Source of the DNA: Schizochytrium sp. CCTCC M209059
Lineage: Eukaryota > Sar > Bigyra > Thraustochytrida > Thraustochytriidae
Direction of reading: 5' to 3'
Assembly: GCA_000818945.1 (NCBI GenBank)
Contig: KN805371.1
Location: forward strand, 541,994-605,993
Length of the DNA: 64,000 bases
A model generated the notes under the pieces. The model did not search any database, had not been told where the DNA came from, and was given only the letters and a program-made list of their open reading frames with translations. This document shows positions 1 through 9,640 of the stretch, one piece after another; the stretch's first letter is position 1; the number at the start of each line of letters is the position of its first letter. Both the position numbers and the translations under genes were made by a program.

Positions 1-1
1 C

Positions 2-1087
2 AGCACGCTCTACGGCATCGCCGGCGTGTATAAAGCACAAGGCCGCTACGAGGAGGCCTTGGCGTACTACGAGGAAGCGCTGTCGATTCGCAAGGAAAGT
101 CTTGGCGACCGGAATCCCTCAGTGGCGGCCACGCTCCACAACATCGCCGGCGTGTATGACTCACACGGCCGCTACGAGGAGGCCCTGGCGTACTACGAGG
201 AAGCGCTGTCGATTTGCAAGGAAAGTCTTGGTGACCGGCATTCCTCAGTGGCGTCCACGCTCCACAGCATCGCCTTGGTGTATAAATCACAAGGCCGCTA
301 CGAGGAGGCCTTGGCGTACTACGAGGAAGCGTTGTCGATTCGCAAGGAAAGTCTTGGCGACCGGCATCCCGATGTGGCCAACACGCTCAACAACATCGCC
401 GGCGTGTATGACTCACAAGGCCGCTACAAGGAGGCCTTGGCGTTCTACGAGGAAGCGCTGTCGGTTGAAAAGGAAAGTCTCGGCGACCGGCATCCCGATG
501 TGGCGACCACGCTCTACGGCATCGCCATGGTGTTTGGCTCACAAGGCCGCTACGAGGAGACCTTGGTGTACTACGAGGAAGCGCTGTCGATTTACAAGGA
601 AAGTCTTGGCGACCGGCATCCCGATGTGGCCAACACGCTCAACAACATCGCCGGCGTGTATGACTCACAAGGCCGCTACAAGGAGGCCTTGGCGTTCTAC
701 GAGGAAGCGCTGTCGGTTGAAAAGGAAAGTCTCGGCGACCGGCATCCCGATGTGGCGACCACGCTCTACGGCATCGCCATGGTGTTTGGCTCACAAGGCC
801 GCTACGAGGAGACCTTGGTGTACTACGAGGAAGCGCTGTCGATTTACAAGGAAAGTCTTGGCGACCGGCATCCCGATGTGGCGATCACGCTCAACAACAT
901 CGCCAGCGTGTATGTCTTACAAGGCCGCCACGAGGAAGCCTTAACGTACTACGAGGAAGCGCTGTCGATTAAGAAGGAATGTCTCGGCGACCGGCATCCG
1001 AAGTGGCGACCATGCTCAACAACATGCGAATCACGAGAGAGAGAATGCAAGCGAGCACGAAGAGACGGTCCTCGCTGCCAAAACTAG
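2..1087 (+). CDS. TPR-repeat protein (kinesin-light-chain/nephrocystin-3-like array), 5' truncated
   Basis: The frame is already open at the left edge, so the start lies outside the window. The translation is an array of eight full 42-residue tetratricopeptide repeats plus partial ones. Each begins G-R-Y-E-E-A-L and carries Y-Y-E-E-A-L-S-I, then L-G-D-R-H-P-D-V-A and T-L-x-x-I-A. This is the TPR_10/TPR_12 pattern of kinesin light chain-like proteins, which act as protein-binding scaffolds. No catalytic or membrane domain is visible in the part seen. The last unit departs from the pattern after G-D-R-H-P because of a 1-nt deletion near 999. The annotated frame then runs 29 unrelated basic residues to a stop at 1087, while the +1 frame keeps the repeat reading E-V-A-T-M-L-N-N and ends at 1116. 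The repeats are nearly identical at DNA level, which indicates recent expansion. The family is clear; the partner and role are not. Confidence 0.8.
   Translation, partial: STLYGIAGVYKAQGRYEEALAYYEEALSIRKESLGDRNPSVAATLHNIAGVYDSHGRYEEALAYYEEALSICKESLGDRHSSVASTLHSIALVYKSQGRYEEALAYYEEALSIRKESLGDRHPDVANTLNNIAGVYDSQGRYKEALAFYEEALSVEKESLGDRHPDVATTLYGIAMVFGSQGRYEETLVYYEEALSIYKESLGDRHPDVANTLNNIAGVYDSQGRYKEALAFYEEALSVEKESLGDRHPDVATTLYGIAMVFGSQGRYEETLVYYEEALSIYKESLGDRHPDVAITLNNIASVYVLQGRHEEALTYYEEALSIKKECLGDRHPKWRPCSTTCESRERECKRARRDGPRCQN
343..846 (+). repeat. Perfect 252-bp tandem duplication (two TPR units) inside the TPR gene
   Basis: Bases 343-594 and 595-846 read as identical by eye. The 252-bp period equals two 42-residue TPR units, so the reading frame is kept. 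Identity at silent sites implies very recent duplication, gene conversion, or an assembly artefact. Confidence 0.85.
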
Positions 1088-1116
1088 CGTGCTTTAGGGG
1101 CAAAAGAAAAACGTAA

Positions 1117-2609
1117 AATCAGACAATAAAATTTGACAGTTAAGATGGTCTTCCCTGATAGTGATAACGTCATTCGCTAGTCCGGTTCTACGCCACCCCA
1201 ACTAAGATTGGCAAATCACTTTACGATAGAGAGGGTTCCTCAAGGGCATCAGAGATTTTTCCTTGAAAGGGGGAGGAAATGGACCTGGCTTCTCCTCTGA
1301 AGCTACACGCGCTTCGGGATTTCGAAATATAGCAGTTGTTGAGTACCTGTTGCAAATGTGAGGCTGGAGGAGAGAGTCTCTCACTTTTCATTTGCAAGAG
1401 CATTTCGAGCCCCCCAAAGAATCATCCTTTTTTATTAAAGTAGGAAAAGCACAATCTTGACGCAACTCCATGACTCACATACGCACATATGTTCGCATGC
1501 ATGCTGACCGGCAGTCGAGTTTGTCGTTCTCGTCTTGGTTTGTCGTCGTCGCTGGAGTCGGAGTCGGAAGCAAGCTCTTCAGGTTTAAAATCATCATGTT
1601 ACCCAAGAAGTTGCTGATTATACAGTTTCAGTTTAAAGTGAGTTCGTGTTGGCAGGTGGGATCGTGCCAGCTGCACGCGAAGCTGCGCGGTTTGTACACG
1701 CCGTTGCCGCTGACGGTGGCGATCCTGATTCTGGCACTGTAGGACATTCGAGACAAAGGCGCCAAACTTGTCGCTTCTCGTATTCTCGAAAGCTTGGAGA
1801 AGCGCTACTCCTTTCCAATCAATGAATGTGCCGACATTAACACGGAAATCCAACGTATTTAAAGGCTTTTAGAAGAAGGGTCGGCCACTTGACACCTCAG
1901 CGGGGCAAGCGCATCATTGCCACCCTTCGAGAAGCTATCATGGAGGATGAAAGCCTCACTTACTTTAGGATCAAACAGGGCGCCACTGAGGCCGCGTAGA
2001 GCGCGCTCGAAGGGCCGAAGCCAAAAGAGTTTCTCCAGGGCAAATCAATCACCAACAAGTTGGTGCAGATGCGAAGAGCTCGGCAACCCGCTGGTCACGA
2101 TCAAGAAGCAAGCAGTACCCAAACAAGCACGCACAGCGGCACGCGATCCGAGCGCGCTCCCAAGCAGAAGTGCCACCGCCTATATTCGCGCTATGTCGCA
2201 ACGCGTAAAGAAGCCTTTGAATAAACCTTGGCTTCAATGGATGCTCCCAAAATCTTTCGTGTAAAGTGGGGTCAAATCGACACAGGCTGAGTGTGATGCC
2301 ACTGGCAGATGGCAGACCAGTGTCATTTCCGAAAGACAAGCAGCTCAAGACCAAGCTCGCCAACGAGAAGCAAGCCCACAAAAAGTAGAGGTCACGGTGT
2401 TGCAGACTTCCTCACCCCGTATAGATCAAGACAAACCAAGATGTTTCCGACGACAAAGATTATGATGGGCTTCCATAACGACACGATAGGCTTTGCAGCT
2501 TCACCAGGGTGACCACTTGGCACGGACGGTAGTCTCTGTTGTCTCCAGCTCTGATGTTGCTAAGAACAAAGAAAGTCAGGATACGGCATACATTCACTCG
2601 TCGAGTCCG
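1117..2609. other. Intergenic, with possible coding debris
   Basis: There is no intact gene here. On the + strand about 1650-1860 reads like protein in one frame: L-R-G-L-Y-T-P-L-P-L, an in-frame TAG at 1740-1742, then D-I-R-D-K-G-A-K-L-V-A-S-R-I-L-E-S-L. A second protein-like stretch starts near 1918 (R-E-A-I-M-E-D-E-S-L-T-Y-F) and is broken by a stop near 1999. Composition is lower in GC than the spacers further right. These could be remnants of a decayed gene, but I cannot name a family. The region may also hold the 5' UTR of the DUF2061 gene that follows. Confidence 0.3.
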
Positions 2610-3419
2610 ATGGACCTGGACCGTTCTCGAGCGTCCCGCCAGTGTGGAAGAAAAAAACAGGGGGACCTTGAGAGACCAACGGAGCGCCGCCAGAAAGGCG
2701 CGGCAGAAGCTGTTTGCAAGAGCTCGGCGAGGCGCGAGGCCTACGCGGAGACGCGCGCTAACACGCAAGCACGCGAGGCTCGCACTCTCTTTCGTTGCTG
2801 CGCGGCGCATAACGAAGCACGAGGCGAGATTGTGTCCAAAAGCTCGGCATCTTCAACGTCGGCCACAACTATGGCAACCCGAGAAGAGCATGCTCCTTGG
2901 AGGAGCATGTGTAAAGGGGTGACATTCCGAGTCTTGGCGACCCTAACAACTGTCATCGTGAGCTACGTGGTGACGGTACGTTGTTGGCCCTGAGCAAGCA
3001 TGATACGGCCTGGCTGGTGAAAATGACAATGCGACTCACTTGATGCCAACAACTCGCTTCCGCTTCTCCATCGCATCACTCAGGGCGCCATGACCACTGC
3101 TCTGAAAATTGGACCCCTTGACTTCGTTCTCAAGCTGGCCGTTTTTTATGCACATGAGCGCGTTTGGTTGCAGCCGAGACTGCAGGCGGTGCCGCGACGT
3201 TCTCTTGCAAAGATGTGGTCCTGGAAAGCCATTGCGCTCAGCATGACGGTTGGCACTACGATTGCAGTAACAGGACGCGCAGATTTAGCTCTAAAGCTTG
3301 GTCCATTGGATTTCTTCCTCAAGCTCTTCCTTTTTTACGCGCACGAGCGCATTTGGGACGCGATTCCTTATGGTCGTCGTCTCGTGAGCTGCGAGGAAGC
3401 TCAGAAAAAGACACAATGA
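2610..3419 (+). CDS. Tandem DUF2061 membrane protein (two exons)
   Basis: The exons are 2610-2975 and 3084-3419, joined in phase 0 across a 108-nt intron, giving about 233 residues. DUF2061 (PF09834) is a small domain of unknown function found mainly in bacteria. It is recognised by K-x-x-T/S-W/F-R-x-x-A-T, a hydrophobic helix ending in T-G, then a stretch ending H-E-R-x-W. Two copies are present. The first is K-G-V-T-F-R-V-L-A-T-L-T-T ... V-T-G, completed after splicing by L-K-I-G-P-L-D-F-V-L-K-L ... Y-A-H-E-R-V-W. The second is W-S-W-K-A-I-A-L-S ... V-T-G-R-A-D-L-A-L-K-L-G-P-L-D-F ... Y-A-H-E-R-I-W. Splicing restores the first domain, which supports the intron. The N-terminal ~85 residues are basic, Ser/Ala-rich and unlike the family; an organelle-targeting role is only a guess. 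The start is the first in-frame ATG; an upstream exon is possible. Confidence 0.75.
2976..3083 (+). other. Spliceosomal intron (phase 0) in the DUF2061 gene
   Basis: The donor is GTACGT at 2976 and the acceptor CAG ends at 3083. Removal joins V-V-T to G-A-M-T-T-A-L-K-I-G, the continuous DUF2061 pattern. Unspliced, the frame stops at 2993. Confidence 0.8.
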
Positions 3420-4240
3420 CGTGCTAGTGATCCTTGGCTCCTTACGTGTGTCTCTACAATTGGCGAAAAAAGGAAGCGATGATTCCGCTTCGCGTCCGAC
3501 TGCAACGTTTTCGCGGCCTCGACGCATCAGTCAGCAGCCAGTAGAGCGTGCGTCTGTGGCATCGTCATAAGCTGCCGCTGCTGTTTCCTGCGTGCTTTTG
3601 CGCAGCTGCGAAGGTTCATCTCCTGTGCTGTATCTGCGCGGATGCTCTTCTCCTCCCAAGTCCACGTGCCGGCTATCTAGTATGCTGCTAGTATACTATC
3701 TATCACCTTGGCATCTGCACTTCGAACCCGAAAGAAATTGCTCCCGGCTGCAACTGCTCCCTTGCTCGGCACATTGCCGAGCAGCAGACTTTTCACCTCG
3801 CGTACGTGCTCGCAACCTGCAGCTGCAGCTGCGCTCACGACCATGATCATGCTCGTCTTTCGTGCCCAAACTTGGGCTCGTATACGCACATACTCGTGCA
3901 CGTGCACTCGCACGCGCGCAGGTCGGGCGTCGGCCGATGGCCGTAGCCTTCTTTTTCCCTTTCGTCCTTGTGAAACACACCCTATTTGACCCCATTTCCC
4001 CCTCCCCCCTCTCTCTCTTTTGAAAAAAATAAAAACTCTAAATAAAGAAAAAAAAGCTGGGAGGGACTCGAAGACCTTTTCCTTATCACGTGTCTAGGAT
4101 GGCCTAGCGCGGCCCGCGGCGTCGTGAAAAGAATTTTAAGATTGTTGAAGAAAGAAACGATAATCGAAAAAAAAAAACTTTAAAAGGAAGTGTGACGAGG
4201 AGGGGGGCACGCGGGCGCGCGGGGCCGCAGTTTCCCGCAG
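3420..4240. other. Intergenic; no gene seen
   Basis: Mixed-composition spacer. A pyrimidine-rich stretch followed by A-rich runs (about 3985-4065) and a second A-rich stretch (4140-4190) could be transcript ends. No ORF here shows family features. Confidence 0.5.
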
Positions 4241-5321
4241 TCTGCCTCAGCTGCGGGTTTGTCGAGACCCGCGGCCGAGCGGGCGACTGTGGGTGAGTGT
4301 GCTCTGCGAGTGCGCGGGAGAGAGCGTCAGGAGCAGCGGCTTAGCACGCGTGTCTGCCTGCGATGGAGGGCCGACCCGTTGCGGCGCGCGGACCCTGGCT
4401 CGGCACGGCAGCCGTCTGCCGTCGTCCAGGCAGGGCGGCACGGGACGGACGGCCAGCGCAAGCAAGATCCGCGCGTCCGGGCGCTGCAGCTGCTGACGCC
4501 GCGCTTTGGTGGTCCAGCGGAGAGGAGCGAAAAAGCTCAAAAAAAAAAAGAGAGAGAGAGAGAAAAATAAAAAAGTAAAGAGAAAGGAAGAAGAGCACGC
4601 TCGTCATAAAGCAGCGGCTGCGTCGCCGCCGAGCACGCCGACAAAGGCCCGAGCGGGCCGAGGCGAAGAAGGCCAGCGCATGCCGGCGAGCTCGAGCTCG
4701 AGTTCGAGCTCGTCGCGGCGGAAAATGCCGCGCCGCGTGACAGCGGGGCAGCGTGAGCGTCGCGACGCGAGCAGAGGCTGCGCGGGTGCAGACGGCGCCG
4801 ACATGCACGCATTTGCTTGCGGGCCTGCCGACGGCGACGGATGTGAAGAAGGACGACGCGAGCGAGGCGAACAACAATAGTCTTCTTCGGCCCGATGAAG
4901 ACGGAGATGCGCTTTGGCTTTTTTCGATCTTCCGTGCTTTGGTGAGGATGGAGGCGAGGTTGGGCGAGGAAGGAACGCAGCAACGACGAATGATTCAGGA
5001 TAAATGAATACGCGAGCTCCGACGCATCGAGGCGCGGCCATGTCGCCGAACGAGGCGAGCGCGCTGGTGCCGGCAGACGCTACTGCTGGCAGCAGGACCG
5101 CGCGGCGCGTCATGACGTGTGCAAGTAAGTTCGATGGCGAGCGAAGAAGGGCAGCCCCAACAACTTGCGAGCGAGGCAAGGCAAGGCAAGGCAAGGCAAG
5201 GCAAGGCGAGGCAAGGCGAGGCAAGGCAAAGAAAGCAAAGGGAAACTAAGCTAGTCTGTGGTTGGCCGGGCCGGCCTGGACGTGTGTGCCTGCATGTGTG
5301 TGGCTGATTGGTGAAGACTGA
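4241..5321. other. GC-rich spacer with simple repeats; no gene seen
   Basis: Long overlapping ORFs exist in most frames, as expected from GC-rich DNA with few stop codons. They show no conserved motif and are mostly Arg/Ala/Ser low complexity. There is a purine-only tract at about 4538-4590 and a GAGCTC-type tract at 4688-4712. Confidence 0.5.
5174..5229 (+). repeat. (GCAAG)n pentanucleotide microsatellite
   Basis: About ten copies of GCAAG with occasional GCGAG variants. Confidence 0.9.
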
Positions 5322-6870
5322 ATGCGACAAGATGCAGCTCTTGCCGCTTCAAGTTTCGTGGACTCGCGCACCGATCGTGGACTCACCACTGCCTACGACG
5401 AGCGAGTGAGCGCCCACGTCGTCGCGCCGCGTAAGATTTTCGGCGGGATCCAGGCCGGCCGCAGCGTCCCTTCGGGGATATGCGGCGGGCTCGGAGGCTC
5501 GTCGGGGCGGGCTCGCAGGGACGAGACGCGGCCAGTGAGCGAGCCACCATGGCCACAGCCACACCAGCGTGAGGTGCGGTTTGCGACGAGTGACGGACCC
5601 GAGTATGAATGGCTCTGGCAAGTCGCTCAGTTGTGGCAAGAGGAGAAAAGGCCAGAGAGAATGAATGCTTGACACGTAGTGGCAGTGGAGGGCAGAAGAA
5701 GCTTTTCACTGTGCAACCGCCAGCTGCATCTGCCAGCTGGTGACTTTTGGAGAGCAGTCAGGTCACCGCCCAAATGTATATTCGTTCTTTTCTTCTTCTT
5801 CTCCTCCTTCTTCGTCTCCTTCTTGTTGCTCGCAAGGCTGATGCAGAGGCCGAGGCTGAGGCAGGTCGCGATACTACCAGTGACGATTCACTTGTCGACA
5901 GCCTGTCGCGCCGGAAGAATATCCCCTTCCATTCCCCGAAAAAGAATAGGATGGAACTGGACGGCTGTGGAAGTGAAGGCTTGATTGTCCAGGTCTTCTT
6001 GCGTGGCATACAGCTGTGCTGCCTCATATGCTAAACTCTTAGGAGCTTGCGGCCAAGAGTTCACAGGCATTGACTCGGGCTGGCTCTGCTTTTTAAAAGC
6101 TAGTAAGTCATAGCTGCCAGCCACAGCTACTAATTCTAACACTGGGGGCCGTTTTATTTCCCTGTTTACTTTCAGAGAATAGCAGTAAGCACACGCGTGA
6201 AAGCATAGTTCTCACAATCAAACTTCAACTATACGGTTCCGAAGCCCGAGGTGACCAGGACCGGAAGTCCGTCGATTCATGTGCAAGTATGGGTAGGTCC
6301 TTGGTCTGGAAGTTCAACAAATGGCTGTAGAGACCGATGTCGTTACAAGAGAAACCTTGGCATGTGTTTTCGCCGTTGTAGTGGAGCTTTCGCGATACGA
6401 ACAGACCCAACACTTGCTGCACAACTTGACTCGCAGGGGGTTTCGCTTTTTCGCCTGTGGACTGACTACCGTTCTTTTACTTTACGTTAGATGCTTGGGG
6501 CAATACTTGCGAAAGCCTCCGCCATATCGTCTGGAAGAAGTCGTCGGGTGTGGCGCTCGCAGCAGAGGCGGCACAGGCAGCAAACGGTCCACGAGACTCG
6601 ATCGTTGGACGACCCTCAGCCTGTTTGCTGCAGCGACTTGCAGCGCAGGCGATTCGAAATCTTGAGGATTGGAACTGCTACGTTTGGCGTTTCATGCACC
6701 GAGACAAAGTCGGCAGGTGCAAACGATCTGCTTGCATGAGTCTTCTTCAAGGCAGCAGCTGCAGCAGGCTGTTCGTGCCTCCTCCGCCTTCCTCTTGCCT
6801 TGGCCAGGGCATCTCGACCCGGTCTTCTCGCGGGCCTAAAGGTTGCAAGGGTACTGGACATGGCTTGACC
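5322..6870. other. Spacer with lower-GC patch; no gene supported
   Basis: The segment from about 5880 to 6750 is less GC-biased than its flanks and could hold exons. On the minus strand 5888-6142 encodes 84 residues (Y-D-L-L-A-F-K-K-Q-S-Q-P-E-S-M near its start) with no ATG at its head. Its first part matches a second locus near 19.7 kb. On the plus strand 6321-6665 is open, with one hydrophobic stretch. Neither can be assigned to a family. Confidence 0.35.
6055..6142 (-). repeat. Dispersed ~85-bp coding-like repeat, copy A
   Basis: This aligns by eye with about 19680-19762 in the same orientation. On the minus strand copy A reads V-A-G-S-Y-D-L-L-A-F-K-K-Q-S-Q-P-E and copy B reads V-A-D-R-Y-A-A-L-A-S-K-E-K-Q-S-Q-P-E. 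The shared block on the plus strand includes ACTCGGGCTG and GGCCAAGA. Confidence 0.6.
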
Positions 6871-7898
6871 AAGCTTGGCTTTCCTGTTTGAGCCTGCAAC
6901 CCGCCCATTTGCCCGCCCGCCAGTCATCGCGTCTCGCTTGCCTGCCAGCCAGCCTGCCTGCCTGCCTGCCTGCCTTCATCTGAGGAGGGGGATTAATGGA
7001 CCCACCAGGAAGGGCCAGACTTCTTCCCACCGTGCGTATGCCACCCCACACCTACTGCCAAAATCCAACCCGTCTGTCCAGCCTGGCCCCGAAAGCCAAG
7101 CGTGCCCGGCGCGTCTCTAGAAGCGAGAGCTCGCCACGCGAAGCTATGCGCGAAGCAAGAGGCTCTTCTCGTGTACACCATGCACGCATGCGCATTTTCA
7201 TATGCATGCGCAAAGACGTCGTGGGCGCGAGGTGACGAGGTCATCGCGGCGAGGCTTCTGCGGTGCCGCGTGGCCAGCTACGGTATCGAGATCAATCCAT
7301 GAATTGCGTCATGCCAGGCAACCAACCAGGCCTCGCAGCACAGCTTGCAGCAAAGTTTCCCCCCAAAAAGACGTCCGTGCATCCGCGCGTCTTCGCACAT
7401 ACGTATAGGTACGTACGGTCCCTCTCTCCACGGATCAATCCCGCGCCCGACCTCCCTCCGCACTGTGCGTGGCCAGTGTACCGGCTCGCTCCCACCCTGC
7501 GCCGCCGAGCCTGGCCGCGGCAGGCCTCGCCTCGCCTCGCCTCGCCCCGCCTCGCGTCCTCCTCCGCGGCAACGGTGCCTGGCGCCCGCCGCAGCCGGCA
7601 GCGGCGTGCCTTTTGCCGCTGCGCGCGTGCATCCGCTCTCACGCGCTCTCCGCACTCAGTCGCAGGAGGCCGAGCGATGCGTCGCTGCGCCGCGCGCAAT
7701 CCTGACCCGGCGGCCGCGATGCGTCGCCGCGGTGCGTCGCCGCGGCGGCGCATGGGGGCCGAGCGTGCGGCAGTGTGCGGCGGGAGCGCAGTGCGCGCGG
7801 AGACAGAGGGAGAGGCAGGGCGCGCGGCAGCGGCTGCGAGCGGTGCCTGCGAGCGAGGAGGAGCAGGGAGGGAAAAGCTTGCGAGCTCGAGGCCTGCT

Positions 7899-7970
7899 AA
7901 GCCTGCGAAGCCTGCGAAGCCTGCGAAGCCTGCGAAGCCTGCGAAGCCTGCGAAGCCTGCGAAGCCTGCG
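7899..7970 (+). repeat. 9-bp tandem array, 8 copies
   Basis: Eight copies of AAGCCTGCG, uninterrupted, ending in a short TGCG run. Confidence 0.9.
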
Positions 7971-8160
7971 TGCGTGCGTGCTTGCGTGCATGCCCGCGCC
8001 GCGTCGCGTCGCGCCGTGCAGCATGGCTTGCTTGGGATTCGTTGTTTTTTGGGCGGGGAATGGCGGTCGGTGATGGAGAAGCGCGAGCGTCTGCTTGCAT
8101 TCGAAGATCCGGGTGGCTGGCAGCTGCAGTGGTCGGCCGACCGACCAGTCAGCTACGTAA

Positions 8161-8237
8161 ACAAGCAAGCAAGCAAGCAAGCTAGCAAACAAAGCAAGCA
8201 AACAAAGCAAGCGAGCGAGCGAGCGAGCATCAACTTA
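8161..8237 (+). repeat. CAAG / GAGC tetranucleotide microsatellite
   Basis: Compound tract: CAAG-type repeats with AAACAAAG interruptions, followed by GCGA/GAGC repeats. Confidence 0.85.
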
Positions 8238-8802
8238 AACAAGCGAGCAAGCTATGAGAACAAGCAGCCTCTGTCGCTTCGCCTTGCATGTTGGAGGCAG
8301 CAGTAGGCTGCCGCAGCGGGCCCAGGATCAAGCGGCGCGGGGGCGTCGCGTCGCCTCCGCGCGCAGCGGCGCATGGTAGTTGGCTCCTCACCAGTTCGTT
8401 AGCTGGGCCCGCTAGCTTTCCATCTATCCAGTTATGATCAGCCAGCTGCCTGCGTCCTAGGTAGTATAGATAGCTAGAGCTCGGTCGATCGATCCATCGA
8501 TCAACCGATCGATCCGGCGCAGTTGGGTAGGTCGACTGAGCTGCGCGAGCTGCGGGCACCAACTCCGCAGGTGCCCCGCCCCGTTTTTTTTCGTTTCCTT
8601 TATTTTAAGTATCATCGTATTTTTTTTCCCTCATTCACTTCACTCTTCTAGTCTTCGTCCCAGCGCGCCGTCGAAGAGCGCACAAGAATCTTCAGGCGCG
8701 GCCGAGCTCTGCGGCGCCGGGTCTCTGCCGGCATTTTCTGCTCCTGGGACCCCCGTCCGTCTGGAGCTTGTTCGTTCGCGCGGGCTGCTGCTGCGTAGCT
8801 GC

Positions 8803-8805
<3 letters not shown>

Positions 8806-8852
<47 letters not shown>
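8806..8852 (+). repeat. (CTG)n trinucleotide microsatellite
   Basis: About 15 uninterrupted CTG units. Confidence 0.95.
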
Positions 8853-9390
8853 ATACACGCGCACATCGTGATGGATGACGGGACGGGAAGATAGAGGTCG
8901 GTGACGCACGCACCCACGCACGCACGCATGGCCAGCGCGAGAACGCCGCGTGCGTGCGAGGCCAGAGCTTGGCGTCGCAACCGCTCGCGCTCTCCCTCGG
9001 CGAGCCACGTCGGGCGCAGCGGCCGCGGCGGGGAACGAGGGAATGGCGGTGCTGAAAATGAAGGCATGAATGTATGTATGTACGCGCTGCAAGGGCGAGG
9101 TGCGCCACGAGGAGAAGACGCGGTCGATGAAGGGGAGAAGAGGGGGAAAGGAGGAGAGACCGGGCCGGGGTGTCCCGAAAGAAAGTATCGAAAGCCCTCC
9201 ATCGCTCGTCCGCACGCACGTACGCACGCACGCATGGCGGCCTCCGCGACCCGTCGTCGCCATCACGCTCGCTGCCAAGGGGCGGCGGGCGAGCAGCTTC
9301 GGGCGGGCTCCCGAACGCACACGCGTACACGCACGTGGAGGCAGCGGCCTTGGGCGAGCGAGCGGCGAGCGGCCTGCGTCCCCGGCACCG

Positions 9391-9391
9391 C

Positions 9392-9437
<46 letters not shown>
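9391..9437 (+). repeat. (CTTT)n microsatellite
   Basis: About 11-12 CTTT units, followed by a further pyrimidine-rich tract to about 9520. Confidence 0.95.
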
Positions 9438-9439
<2 letters not shown>

Positions 9440-9640
9440 TTTTAGTTGGTTTTTCTTTCTTCTTTTAGTTGGTTTTCCTTTCTTTTTTCCCTTTTTTTTT
9501 TCTTTCTTTCTTTCTTTCCCTCTAATAAAAGGTTGAATTCTTTGTAGGCTCTCTCCCCGGCAGGGAGTAGACCGTGGGAAAATGAACTCGGCGGGCTTTT
9601 TTCAAAGTCTAAACATTCGTTTTCCAAAGGCGGATAAGGC

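Larger units (their letters stand above)
6871..8640. other. GC-rich microsatellite-laden spacer; no gene seen
   Basis: It contains CCTG-type repeats near 6939-6976, CCTCG-type repeats near 7528-7555, a 9-bp array at 7899-7970 and CAAG/GAGC repeats at 8161-8237. The 347-codon open frame across 7263-8306 is low complexity (K-P-A repeats from the 9-mer array, K-Q-A-S from CAAG) and looks like a by-product of repeats. Confidence 0.5.
8641..9640. other. Microsatellite-rich spacer; no gene seen
   Basis: It holds a (CTG)n tract at 8806-8852, GCAC/GCAT-type repeats near 8905-8930 and 9215-9235, and long TTTC tracts from 9391. Open frames in all registers are low complexity. Confidence 0.5.

Noticed and set aside
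102..944. 280-codon frame overlapping the TPR gene in another register
   Set aside because: It exists because the 126-bp repeat has no stop in that frame. The translation is a repetitive Arg/Trp/Thr pattern without family features.
4040..4130. Possible minus-strand tRNA (TTCGAGTCC near a GCC-rich segment)
   Set aside because: The T-arm and acceptor stems do not pair, and no anticodon arm could be drawn.
5747..6034. Apparent signal peptide (Leu-run) in a 95-codon frame
   Set aside because: The Leu run comes from a CTT/CTC pyrimidine tract, and no folded sequence or family follows.
7263..8306. 347-codon open frame with K-P-A and K-Q-A-S repeats
   Set aside because: Composition follows the 9-bp and CAAG microsatellites; overlapping frames are equally open.
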